Shown here piece by piece: positions 21,848-30,349 of a stretch of 64,000 nucleotides of DNA; positions within the stretch are counted from its first letter, which is position 1, and each line of letters opens with the position of its first letter. The stretch lies in NCBI GenBank assembly GCA_016707585.1, contig JADJHL010000010.1:1-64000 (forward strand). Direction: 5' to 3'. The notes beneath the pieces are model-generated. The model was not told the DNA's origin and searched no databases. It saw only the letters and a program-made list of their open reading frames with translations. Position numbers and translations under genes: made by a program. This stretch comes from Ignavibacteriales bacterium. GTDB lineage: Bacteria > Bacteroidota > Ignavibacteria > Ignavibacteriales > Ignavibacteriaceae.

Positions 21848-22824
21848 TGAAACATATCATTCCATCTGAGTCATCTGTACCCGAAGTTCAACGATTGTTG
21901 CAAGGTGGCATTGGGCCAAGACCAATTGCTTTAGTATCTACAGTTTCCAAAGAAGGAATAAATAATCTTTCACCATTTTCATTCTATAATGTGTTTGGAG
22001 CAAATCCGCCCGTTATTGCCTTTTCTCCTTCCAGAAGAGGCCGAGATGGTACATTAAAGGATACATATCTAAATTTGATTGAGACAAAAGAATGTGTTGT
22101 ACAAGCTGTAACTTATTCAATGGTTGAGCAAGTTAGTCTTGCTTCAACCGAATACGAAAGGGGAATTGATGAGTTTGTAAAAAGTGGCCTAACACCAATT
22201 GATTCTGATTTAGTTAAACCAAAACGTGTTAAGGAATCACCGTTTCAAATGGAGTGTAGACTTCTTGATATGATGAGTTATGGTGATGGTGGAGCTTCTG
22301 CAAACATCGCGATTTGTGAGGTGATCAAATTCCACGTTGATGAATTAGTATTTGTTAACGGGATTATCTATCCAAATAAAATTGACTTAGTTGCAAGGAT
22401 GTCCGGTGATTTTTATTGTCGCGCATTTGGCGATAATATCTTTGAAGTTGAAAAACCTATTTTAAAAAAAGGTATTGGCTTTGATCAGATTCCTGATTTT
22501 ATTAAGAAATCAGATATCTACTCAGCAAACAATCTTGGCAAATTAGGGAATATAGAAATAATTCCTTCAGAGAAAGCTGTAACTAATTATATAGAAAGAG
22601 TTAAGCAAAATACTGAAAATGAACCCGACTATTCTTTAGCTTTATTTGAAGACTTTCAAAACAAAAAGAACTTTGTAAAAATGTTACAAATAGTTCTTGT
22701 CAATTCTAGTTTATCTCCATCGAATAAAAAACAGTTGTTAGAGAAAACTGCAAAGGTTGCTCTTGAATCAAATCAAACGGAAGCAGCATGGAAGATTGCT
22801 TTATTTGCAGGAAGAGAAAAATGA
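21847..22824 (+). CDS. Flavin reductase-like FMN-binding split-barrel protein
   Basis: A 325-residue protein. The first about 200 residues are a flavin-reductase-like split barrel (GGIGPRPIALVSTVSKEG, NLSPFSFYNVFGANPPVIAF, VRM-like ARMSGDFYCR). A helical C-terminal extension of about 110 residues has no recognised domain. Proteins of this type, with this extension, recur in Bacteroidetes homogentisate operons. A redox role alongside the dioxygenases is plausible but unproven. The start overlaps the FAH stop by one base, and its TGA overlaps the aacS ATG. Confidence 0.8.
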   Translation: MKHIIPSESSVPEVQRLLQGGIGPRPIALVSTVSKEGINNLSPFSFYNVFGANPPVIAFSPSRRGRDGTLKDTYLNLIETKECVVQAVTYSMVEQVSLASTEYERGIDEFVKSGLTPIDSDLVKPKRVKESPFQMECRLLDMMSYGDGGASANIAICEVIKFHVDELVFVNGIIYPNKIDLVARMSGDFYCRAFGDNIFEVEKPILKKGIGFDQIPDFIKKSDIYSANNLGKLGNIEIIPSEKAVTNYIERVKQNTENEPDYSLALFEDFQNKKNFVKMLQIVLVNSSLSPSNKKQLLEKTAKVALESNQTEAAWKIALFAGREK

Positions 22825-24788
22825 GTGATGAAAAACTACCGATATGGATTCCTTCAGATGATCGAATTAACAGTAGCAACGTAAAAAAATATTTATCATT
22901 CCTTTCTTCTAACTATAGAAAAACCTTTTCAAATTATTCTGAACAATACAATTGGTCGGTCACTGAAATCGAAGAATTCTGGAAATCTATTTGGGAATAT
23001 TCAAAGATAGTGCATTCTAAGACTTATTCATTGGTACTATCAAAAAGAATTCTGCCAGGTGCAGTTTGGTTTAAGGATTCTGAATTGAACTTTGCAGAAA
23101 ATCTCTTAAGATATAATGATGATGTTGTTGCTATAATTTCAATCCGTGAAAATCATCCAACAATAAGACTCACATATAAAGAGCTATATGTTTTAGTTGC
23201 TCATTGTGCAGCGGGATTGCAAAATCTTGGAGTGAAAAAGGGAGATAGGGTTGCAGGTTTTGTTACTAATTATCCTGAATCAGTGATCGCGATGTTAGCA
23301 GTAACAAGTTTGGGAGCAATTTGGAGTTCCACTTCTCCAGACTTTGGATTTGATGGCGTATATGACCGATTCAGTCAGATTGAACCAAAAATACTTTTTG
23401 CAACAGAATTATATAATTATGCTGGTAAAAAAATCAATTGTTTAGAAAAGATAGAAAAACTTTCCTCGCAAATTCCATCAATTGAAAAAGTAGTTCTAAT
23501 TGATGAGTTCAATGATCTAAAGAATAAGGAGACTAATTCAAATCATATTAAATCACCTAACTTCATAAAATTTAATGATTTATTAGACAATACTTCAACA
23601 TATATTACTTTTAAGCAAGTTCCATTTGATCATCCTGTATACATAATGTATTCATCTGGAACTACAGGAAAACCAAAGTGTATTGTTCATGGTGCGGGTG
23701 GAACTTTGCTCCAGCATTTTAAGGAATTACATCTACATACTGATCTGAAAAGAGAAGACAAGATAGCTTACTATACAACTTGTGGCTGGATGATGTGGAA
23801 TTGGTTGGTGAGTGGATTACAATTGGGAGCAAGTGTTGTTTTGATTGATGGAAGTCCTGTTTATCCAGACAATGAAATTCTCTGGAAGAAGATTGAAGAA
23901 GAATGCATCACGATATTTGGTACAAGTCCAAAGTACTTATCAAGCATAGAAAAATCAGGGTTGGTACCTAAAGAAAAGTTTAGTTTATCTAAACTGAAGA
24001 CGATTCTCTCGACAGGTTCGCCATTAAGTGAAGAAAATTTTAAATGGGTTTACAAAAATGTAAAATCAGATTTGCAACTTTCTTCAATATCTGGCGGAAC
24101 AGACATTATTTCTTGTTTTATACTTGGATGTCCGATACTCCCTGTTTACTCAGGAGAAATACAATGCCGGGGATTGGGAATGAAAGTGGAATCTTATGAT
24201 GATAATGGAAATTCTTTAGTAGATGAAAAAGGAGAACTTATTTGTGCAGAGCCATTTCCATCAAGTCCAATTTATTTTTGGAATGATTCTGATAATCAAA
24301 AATATAAAAAAGCATATTTTGAAAGATTTCCAAATGTTTGGCATCACGGAGATTTTATTAAAATAACAAAAACTGGTGGAGTTGTAGTTTATGGAAGATC
24401 TGATGCAACTTTAAATCCTGGTGGAGTTCGAATTGGAACAGCTGAGATTTATAGAATTGTTGAATCAGTTGATGAAGTTGTTGATAGTATAGTTGTTGGA
24501 CAAAACTGGAATAATGATGTTAGAATTATTTTATTTGTAGTATTAAAAAGTGGTTTAATGCTCGATTCAAAATTAGTAGAAAAACTAAAAACAAATATTA
24601 GAGTTTCAGCAACTCCTAGACACGTACCTTCAGTTATTCATCAAATTACATCAATCCCTCATACAATTAGTGGTAAGAAAGTTGAGCTTGCTGTTTCAAG
24701 AATATTAAATGGCGAAAACGTTGATAACAAAGAAGCTCTTGCAAATCCAGAATCCTTAGAACAGTTTTATAAAATAAAGTTTGATTGA
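22821..24788 (+). CDS. Acetoacetyl-CoA synthetase (acetoacetate-CoA ligase)
   Basis: A 655-residue adenylate-forming enzyme that activates acetoacetate with CoA and ATP. The start at 22821 overlaps the upstream TGA (ATGA); the frame is open 33 bases further but inside the previous gene. Motifs are YIMYSSGTTGKPKCIVHG (ATP site, about residues 275-292), the AACS-specific TTCGWMMWNWLVSG, YGRSDATLNPGGVRIG and a C-terminal TISGKKVELA holding the catalytic/acylatable Lys. As last gene of the tyrosine operon it would capture acetoacetate released by FAH and feed acetoacetyl-CoA to thiolysis or synthesis. Confidence 0.93.
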   Translation: MSDEKLPIWIPSDDRINSSNVKKYLSFLSSNYRKTFSNYSEQYNWSVTEIEEFWKSIWEYSKIVHSKTYSLVLSKRILPGAVWFKDSELNFAENLLRYNDDVVAIISIRENHPTIRLTYKELYVLVAHCAAGLQNLGVKKGDRVAGFVTNYPESVIAMLAVTSLGAIWSSTSPDFGFDGVYDRFSQIEPKILFATELYNYAGKKINCLEKIEKLSSQIPSIEKVVLIDEFNDLKNKETNSNHIKSPNFIKFNDLLDNTSTYITFKQVPFDHPVYIMYSSGTTGKPKCIVHGAGGTLLQHFKELHLHTDLKREDKIAYYTTCGWMMWNWLVSGLQLGASVVLIDGSPVYPDNEILWKKIEEECITIFGTSPKYLSSIEKSGLVPKEKFSLSKLKTILSTGSPLSEENFKWVYKNVKSDLQLSSISGGTDIISCFILGCPILPVYSGEIQCRGLGMKVESYDDNGNSLVDEKGELICAEPFPSSPIYFWNDSDNQKYKKAYFERFPNVWHHGDFIKITKTGGVVVYGRSDATLNPGGVRIGTAEIYRIVESVDEVVDSIVVGQNWNNDVRIILFVVLKSGLMLDSKLVEKLKTNIRVSATPRHVPSVIHQITSIPHTISGKKVELAVSRILNGENVDNKEALANPESLEQFYKIKFD

Positions 24789-24807
24789 AATAAAAATACA
24801 TTTTTAC

Positions 24808-25587
24808 CTAATCACCAAATGAAAATGATTTAACCATCCCAAAGAAAACAGGTTCAAAACTTTCAAATTGTTCTTTACCCTTCATTATTAACTTTAATTC
24901 ATAATCCACATCAGTTTCAGTTCTGATATAAAGTAATCGCATAAAATGATCAGAAAGCTCTTCTGGATCATTATAGTAGATAATATAATTTTCAAATTCG
25001 CTTGTGTATTTAAACTTTGCAGGATTAAATAAATCTTTATCCATTACTTCAAGATGAATATATGGAGGTGGATTATAAAGATTGGTTGATCCCCAGAATG
25101 TTACTCCATCAAGTTTGTTTTTAGTATTCTGATCAAGGTAAGTCCATCCATAAGGATATTTAATTTCCACACCTAGAGTATTCTCATTATAAATGTTCTG
25201 CAAGCCAACTGTATCTGCATTCCAAAATAAATCATTGCTAACTAACTCATCTGATTTAACAATTGGTGAAGTAAATTTATCAGATGATTTTATTGTTTTA
25301 ACATCAGCAGGTTTTACTTGATTATTTGCATCGATAGAGGGTGGTTCAGAAAGCTGAAGAACTTCAACAATTCTCTGAGAGTAAATTGCATTATCATTCT
25401 TGTTAAAAAATAAACTGTACATCAAAGGTACAGATGTTATCAGAATAAATAATAAAACAACAAACCAAACTGAAAACGATAGATACTTCTCATAAGACCT
25501 ACGAAGAATATATGAACCATATTCTCTATTCTTATTAGAGAAGAGTAACTCATCAAGTTCGATGTTATATGTTGATTGATTATCCAT
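24808..25587 (-). CDS. TonB-type N-terminus fused to a PsbP/DUF1795-like C-terminal domain
   Basis: The first about 60 residues match the N-terminus of Bacteroidetes TonB proteins (ELDELLFSNKNREYGSYILR, then one transmembrane helix about residues 33-58). A low-complexity periplasmic linker follows. Instead of the TonB C-terminal domain, residues about 145-259 read IKYPYGWTYLDQ ... YIHLEVMDKDLF ... ENYIIYYNDPEELSDHFMRL ... MVKSFSF, a pattern like PsbP/DUF1795 folds. It is therefore membrane-anchored and periplasmic but not an evident energy transducer. It stands alone, convergent with aacS. Domain assignment of the C-terminus is by eye only. Confidence 0.6.
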   Translation of the reverse strand: MDNQSTYNIELDELLFSNKNREYGSYILRRSYEKYLSFSVWFVVLLFILITSVPLMYSLFFNKNDNAIYSQRIVEVLQLSEPPSIDANNQVKPADVKTIKSSDKFTSPIVKSDELVSNDLFWNADTVGLQNIYNENTLGVEIKYPYGWTYLDQNTKNKLDGVTFWGSTNLYNPPPYIHLEVMDKDLFNPAKFKYTSEFENYIIYYNDPEELSDHFMRLLYIRTETDVDYELKLIMKGKEQFESFEPVFFGMVKSFSFGD

Positions 25588-26016
25588 AATGCTATGTATG
25601 TTACAAACATACTTTAAAAGAAGTTAAAGATTTTACACTTGATATTATTATACCTACAAATCTAACGCAAATTGACATATATAATTAATTAATAATAAGA
25701 ATTAAAGATTGAAAAATTAAGATTGTATATTTAAACCATCATAATTTATAATCAGTACTTTTATATCTTAATTATGGTTTAGCTTTTGTAAAAGAATAAT
25801 TAATAATTCCCTTATTAGTTGTAAATACAATCGCGGCAAAAAACACAAAACTAAAGATGAAGTTGTATAAATATTTTTCAAAGATCACTTAAATATTCTA
25901 AAAATGTCATCTTTTAATTTACAACACACAACTGTCATACTGGACTTGTTTCAGCATCTTACAACTTATGAAATTAGATCCTGACATAAGTTCGGGACGA
26001 CAAATAGAAACAAATA
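25588..26016. other. AT-rich intergenic DNA containing a dispersed palindrome
   Basis: About 430 bases with no supportable gene. The first part probably holds the promoter of the minus-strand TonB-like gene. From 25933 the sequence becomes a palindromic repeat and then the decayed restriction gene. Confidence 0.6.
25933..26002. repeat. Dispersed palindromic repeat, TGTCAT...ATGACA type
   Basis: The left arm (TGTCATACTGGACTTGTTTC, 25933-25952) is the diverged inverse of the right arm (ACATAAGTTCGGGACGACA, about 25984-26002), with AGATCC/GCATCT inside. This is the common bacterial intergenic palindrome related to CTGAACTTGTTTCAG elements, here decayed. Confidence 0.6.
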
Positions 26017-26625
26017 ACCAAAGAAGAAATATCTAATTATGTTTATTCAGAACTTCACAATCCAGTATACAGAAAAAAATACTAGTTAGATTTAAAGCGT
26101 GAGTTTCAGCGTATTCCTTTTCACAAAGATTTTTGGCAATGGGCAAAGTGGGCAAACAGCTAATGGATCTACACATCAACTACGAAGAAGCAAAACCATA
26201 TCCACTCAATGTCATTGCAAGTTCTGCGAAGCAATCTACAGCAAAAAAAGAGATAGCTTCGGGTAAGAACCCTCGCAATGACAGTTGACAAGAACTGGAA
26301 GAAAACAATGCACATCAACCAAAAACAAAAGTAAAACTAAAAGCGGATAAGCTAAACGGCATAATTGAAATTGATGAATTAACATTATTAAAAGATATTC
26401 CAAAAGAAGCATGGGATAATAAACTCGGTAACCGCAGCACAATTGAATGGATACTTGATCAATACAAAGAAAAGAAACCATTAGACCCTATTATTGCAAA
26501 AAATTTAACACGTACAGGTTTGCAGATTATAAGGATCACGTTATAGAACTAATCAAAAAAGTTACAACTAAAAGTTTTGAGACGATGAGGATTGTTAGTG
26601 ACATGGAGGAAGAAAAATATTAGCG
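26017..26625 (+). pseudogene. Remnant of a type ISP restriction-modification enzyme (C-terminal part)
   Basis: Reading across frames gives segments characteristic of the C-terminal end of large single-polypeptide type ISP enzymes (helicase, methylase and target recognition in one chain): YVYSELHNPVYRKKY, FQRIPFHKDFWQWAKWGKQL, DLHINYEEAKPYPL, then VKLKADKLNGIIEIDELTLL, IPKEAWDNKLGNRSTIEWIL, DQYKEKKPLDP, and finally the DYKDHVIELIKKVTT and SFETMRIVSDMEEEKY stretches ending in TAG. A 72-bp palindrome interrupts it at 26211-26282. Over 80 percent of the expected gene is absent, so it is dead. Family naming rests on recalled motifs. Confidence 0.65.
26211..26282. repeat. 72-bp palindromic element inserted in the restriction gene remnant
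   Basis: Ends are GTCATTGC (26211-26218) and GCAATGAC (26275-26282), exact inverse repeats, with CGAAGCAATCT and CTTCGGGT inside. It resembles the widespread GTCATTGCGAGGAGCGAAG intergenic palindrome. It interrupts a coding remnant between PYPL and the ELEENNAHQPK segment. Confidence 0.7.
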
Positions 26626-26685
26626 AACTCAAACCCGAATAAAGTTAGGGAGAGGTTTCTCGGCAGTTTCTCTTGGGGTAATTCG

Positions 26686-27376
26686 GGAGTGTAAATAATT
26701 CTGTGTAAATGGTTAAAGTAAGAAATAAGTTAAGTGCTGTGGAGCGTAACGGAACAGCACTTAACTTGGCGAAAGTCTGTCCGTTAGCTAATGGAAGGGT
26801 TTTCATTTTATAAAAAACTAATTACTTTTAACTATTATTCGAACTACCTTTCGGTAGTCAGGAAGGAGATTTAGACAATGGATCTAACTCCAGAAATGAT
26901 CGAGCAACTTAAAGCCGATCTTAAAACTGCAAAGACCTACCAAGACTTGATGGGCGAAAACGGAACTAACAGAACATCTTGGGTGTGAAAAATATTCCCC
27001 CTCTGGAAAGAACACCGGGGACAGCCGAAACGGTAAAACCCATAAAACTCTTAAGAATGACAAGAGAGAAATTGAACTAACGGTACCCAGAGATCGTAAC
27101 GGTTCATTTGATCGAGTTGTTGTAAAGAAGTATGAAAGAACGCTTGGACCAATTGAGGATAAGATCAGTTTGCCAAAGGAATGACCACAGGAGATATACA
27201 ATCAAACGTACAAGAATTCTACGTCCTTGATTTAAGCGCAACATTAGTTTCTCAAATAACCGACACGATCATTGAACTGGCTAGACAGTGGCACAATCGT
27301 CCGCTTGAATCAGTTTATCAAATATCTTCTTTGATGCCATTCATTACAAAGTAACCAATGATAACAAACAAGACTG
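26686..27376 (+). mobile_element. IS256-family element, 5' half only, internally deleted
   Basis: The left end begins near GGAGTGTAAATAATTCTGTG (26686-26705), the usual style of IS256 termini. A hairpin and a good ribosome site (GGAAGGAG) precede the ATG at 26878. The reading MDLTPEMIEQLKADLKTAKT, DLMGENG, then (after a deletion and frame changes) CEKYSPSGKNTGDSRNGKT, LTVPRDRNGSFDRVVVKKYE and TTGDIQSNVQEFY is a mutator-type transposase N-terminus, reaching FFDAIHYKV around the first catalytic Asp. It ends abruptly where minus-strand IS3 DNA begins (about 27372-27378). Non-functional. Confidence 0.8.
26727..26767. repeat. Perfect 14-bp hairpin inside the IS256 leader
   Basis: AAGTTAAGTGCTGT (26727-26740) and ACAGCACTTAACTT (26754-26767) are exact inverse copies around a 13-base loop, between the IS end and the transposase start. 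It could block translation read in from outside or act as a transposase-binding site. Confidence 0.75.
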
Positions 27377-27710
27377 CCTGCACCTGTCTGGCTTTTGAAT
27401 TCTGGACAGTTGTAACCGTGAATCTTCTCTTTGTTTTAGCCTTGATATTATTGACTCTCATCAACCTGGCTATTCTCTTTTTATTTACTCCAAATCCTTC
27501 CTTTCTCATCGCTGCATATATTCTTGGCAATCCATAAGTAGCTTTACTTCTTTCGTGATGAAACTTGATGATCTCTAGTATTCTTTGATTTTCTTTTACT
27601 CTAAAGCTCACTTTTTTCTTAAGCCATTCGTGATAACCTGATGGACTTACCTGTAATACTTCACAGAATAAAGCTAAAGGATATTGTATTCTGTTTTCTT
27701 TGATGAACAT
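27318..27710 (-). pseudogene. IS3-family transposase OrfB, N-terminal fragment
   Basis: Residues 1 to about 110 are genuine OrfB: MFIKENRIQYPLALFCEVLQ, VSPSGYHEWLKKK, HHERSKATYGLPRIYAAMRK, GFGVNKKRIARLMR, NNIKAKTKRRFTV. After ARQVQ the frame reads through foreign DNA (the reverse of IS256) and stops. The rve integrase core with the DDE residues is missing, so no active transposase can be made. Confidence 0.85.
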
Positions 27711-28088
27711 ATATTTTACTCCTTTACCTTTGCAAAGTAGGATATGGCTTTTTTTAAAATATCACGTTCCATTGTTAACCTAGCAATTTCTCGGTCCTTC
27801 TTTCTCAACTCTTCTTGTTCCGGCTTCAAATTACCTTTACCTGGAAATGCATTCTGTTGGTCTGACAGATAATCCTTTTTCCATTTGTGCAATGAGTTCT
27901 CATTTACTCCAAGATCTCTTGATACCTGCATTAAACTCATTCCACCTTCTGTGATCATCTTTACTGCTGATAACTTGAATTCTTTATCATAACTCCTTCG
28001 TTTTTCTGACATTTTGAGCTCCTATATTTTTTACTTTTTACTAAATATAGTTGCTTTTCTTTTTATCTACCATATTGGGGTAGGATCA
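27376..28088 (-). mobile_element. IS3-family element, 3' truncated
   Basis: The element contains orfA and the first part of orfB on the minus strand. Its left terminus is read as TGATCCTACCCCAATATGG (minus strand, from about 28088), a typical IS3 end starting TGA. The other end is missing: orfB homology stops near 27376 and IS256 DNA follows in the opposite orientation. It directly abuts the exopolysaccharide kinase gene. Confidence 0.8.
27716..28012 (-). CDS. IS3-family transposase OrfA (helix-turn-helix)
   Basis: 98 residues: HTH_Tnp_1 type MSEKRRSYDKEFKLSAVKMI, EGGMSLMQVSRDLGVNENSL, HKWKKDYL, then a leucine-zipper-like tail (LRKKDREIARLTMERDILKK). Near its end, the minus-strand run A7G (27755 to 27748) is a classic IS3 -1 frameshift site. 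Shifting there opens KKSHILLCKGKGVKYMFIKE straight into orfB. OrfA itself is intact. Confidence 0.88.
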   Translation of the reverse strand: MSEKRRSYDKEFKLSAVKMITEGGMSLMQVSRDLGVNENSLHKWKKDYLSDQQNAFPGKGNLKPEQEELRKKDREIARLTMERDILKKAISYFAKVKE

Positions 28089-28119
28089 GTGACATCCTTG
28101 GACTACACACCATTAGCAT

Positions 28120-30339
28120 CTACTTCTTAGCTGCATAATAATAATAATACTTATACTTATAATAAGTTCCGTAAGCGCTGTGTGTATTAAAATTATTAAG
28201 TACAGTGCCAATAAGTGTTGTATTATCATGCTGTATAAGTTGTATTGCACGTTCCAACATCTGGTACTCGGTTATTTCTGACGAAACAACTAGCACAGCA
28301 CCATCAACTTTTTTTGCTAATATCTCAGCATCGGTAACGGCTATAATTGGTGGGGAATCAATTATTACATAATCATAACTCTCTCTAACAAGTGCTAGAA
28401 ATTCATCCATCTGTTTTGAATCAAGCATTTCAGCAGGGTTTGGTGGGATTGTTCCTGATGTTATAAAAGATAAATTCTTTAATTCACTTTTATGTATTAT
28501 TTCTTCAAGTTTTTTCTCCCCAACCAAATAATCAATTAATCCAGGTTCTTTTTTTGCCTCAAATATTCTGTGTACTCTTGGTTTGCGCAAATCACAATCA
28601 ACAAGCAAAACTTTCTTTTCGGCTTGTGCAAAACTTCCGGCAAGATTAACTGTAACAAAAGTTTTTCCTTCCTGCGGTGCAGGTGAGGTTACTACAATTG
28701 TCTTTAAAGTATTTTTATCTGGTCTGGAAAATTGTATTCTTGTTCTTAATGCTCTAAATGATTCACTTGTAACTGAATCAGGCCTTTTTGATATAACAAA
28801 ATCTGTAGCACTGGTCTCTTTTAAAACTAATTCATCAACACGGGGTATCCATCCAAGTACATTAACATTTTTCCTTTGAATATCTTCAGGAGTCTTTACA
28901 GTGTTATCAAAGTAGTTCTTTAAGAATACGTATGCAAATGCAAGACCAAGCCCGATTAACAATCCAACTATAATTATCAATATCCTGTTTGGTTTTGCAG
29001 GTGCAAATGGTACACGCGCATTATCAATAATTAAAACATTGCCCGGCTGCGATTGCTCATTAATTAATGCTTCCTGGTATTTTTCTTCAACTAATGTATA
29101 TAGTTTTTCTAATGATTCTCTGTTTCTTTGGAAACGTGCTAACTCGATGGATGTTTTTGGAAGCCTGTTAAATCTTTCATCATACCTGCGTACTACTAAA
29201 CCCAGTTCAGTAAGTGATGTTCTTAATGAGCCATTTTTTATTTCTTCTTCAATTATTTTCTGGCTTAATACTTTTACTTCTTCAGGACTGCTTGCAAAAA
29301 TACCTGCTTTTAAAACCTTTATCTTATCATCAAGCTTGCTCTTTAAATCACTTATCTTATTATCATATTCTTTTAACTGCATTGTAAAATCTGTGCGCGT
29401 ATCACTTTTAACCATTGCAAGATCGCGTCTAATTTGTAACTCAGCTATCTGATCCTGTAATGCTTTTATATATGTTTCAGATGTAGCCGATGCAAGATAA
29501 TCTGCTAATTTCGGATCCTGTTTTGCAAGTTCACTTCTGTATTGTTTCAATATTTCAGTTGATGCCTCAAGTTCAATCTGTGCCGCATTTTTCTGTGCTT
29601 CAAATTGTGCAAGCTGCGTAATAAGTGTTTGTGCTTGTTGATCAAGTGCAATAATACCACCGCGCTCCTGGTACGATCTTAAAATTTCTTCAGCTTCGTT
29701 TAATTGTTCTTTCTTTTCAAGTCTCTGCTCAGCTAAAAAATCCCTTATAAAGGTTAATTGGTTTCTGCTGATTTCAAGATTATACGATAAGTATTCCTGT
29801 GCATATATATTTGCAATCAGCGATGCTTCTTTTGGCTGCTGCGATTCTACACTTATATCAAGTATATCAAGTCCGCGCTTTTGTTCGATTTGCACTGCAT
29901 TGCCAAGTACACCTGCAATCTCAGGAACACTTGCGGGTTTTTTATCTTCACCAAATTTATCAATCACTAAAAGATTAAATGATTCCTGGTCATTACTCTT
30001 TAATAAAGTGTCTAATAATATTCCTGCAATTCTATCACGCAGGTTATAACTTTTTAATATTTCAATTTCATTTGCAATAAACCTGTCATTACCGTAATCA
30101 CTAATTTCTGGCATAAGAGGGGATTGCAATATGCTACCGCCGGGTTTTGTAATTTTTAATGATGTTGAAGTGCGAAAAATATTAGGTGCTGTAATTGCAT
30201 ATATTATTGATATAACCAAACTGGCAGCAAGTATTGCTATTACAGGTTTAAGGTTAGCAGTAAAAAGAATTAAATAATCTTTTAACGTACTGCTTTGATT
30301 TTCTTCAAGGTTTAATTCATTTAAATTTTGATTGCTCAT
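28120..30339 (-). CDS. Exopolysaccharide tyrosine autokinase (Wzc-type BY-kinase)
   Basis: 739 residues. The N-terminal Wzz domain has two transmembrane helices (about residues 32-52 and 447-467), a coiled-coil periplasmic part and a GNVR-like segment (LPKTSIELARFQRNRESLEK). The C-terminal kinase has Walker A APQEGKTFVTVNLA (about 552-565), Walker A' LLVDCDLRKPRVHR and Walker B VIIDSPPI. The tail is a tyrosine cluster (TYYKYKYYYYY) for autophosphorylation. It controls polysaccharide chain length and export with an outer-membrane partner, and starts 10 bases after the SLBB gene stop. It is the last gene of the minus-strand locus, beside the IS3 remnant. Confidence 0.93.
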   Translation of the reverse strand: MSNQNLNELNLEENQSSTLKDYLILFTANLKPVIAILAASLVISIIYAITAPNIFRTSTSLKITKPGGSILQSPLMPEISDYGNDRFIANEIEILKSYNLRDRIAGILLDTLLKSNDQESFNLLVIDKFGEDKKPASVPEIAGVLGNAVQIEQKRGLDILDISVESQQPKEASLIANIYAQEYLSYNLEISRNQLTFIRDFLAEQRLEKKEQLNEAEEILRSYQERGGIIALDQQAQTLITQLAQFEAQKNAAQIELEASTEILKQYRSELAKQDPKLADYLASATSETYIKALQDQIAELQIRRDLAMVKSDTRTDFTMQLKEYDNKISDLKSKLDDKIKVLKAGIFASSPEEVKVLSQKIIEEEIKNGSLRTSLTELGLVVRRYDERFNRLPKTSIELARFQRNRESLEKLYTLVEEKYQEALINEQSQPGNVLIIDNARVPFAPAKPNRILIIIVGLLIGLGLAFAYVFLKNYFDNTVKTPEDIQRKNVNVLGWIPRVDELVLKETSATDFVISKRPDSVTSESFRALRTRIQFSRPDKNTLKTIVVTSPAPQEGKTFVTVNLAGSFAQAEKKVLLVDCDLRKPRVHRIFEAKKEPGLIDYLVGEKKLEEIIHKSELKNLSFITSGTIPPNPAEMLDSKQMDEFLALVRESYDYVIIDSPPIIAVTDAEILAKKVDGAVLVVSSEITEYQMLERAIQLIQHDNTTLIGTVLNNFNTHSAYGTYYKYKYYYYYAAKK

Positions 30340-30349
30340 AATCCGGTTT

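Noticed and set aside
26236..27201. Minus-strand frames of 81 and 105 codons in the decay zone
   Set aside because: They are the reverse of restriction-enzyme and IS256 coding remnants, which read as known families on the plus strand.
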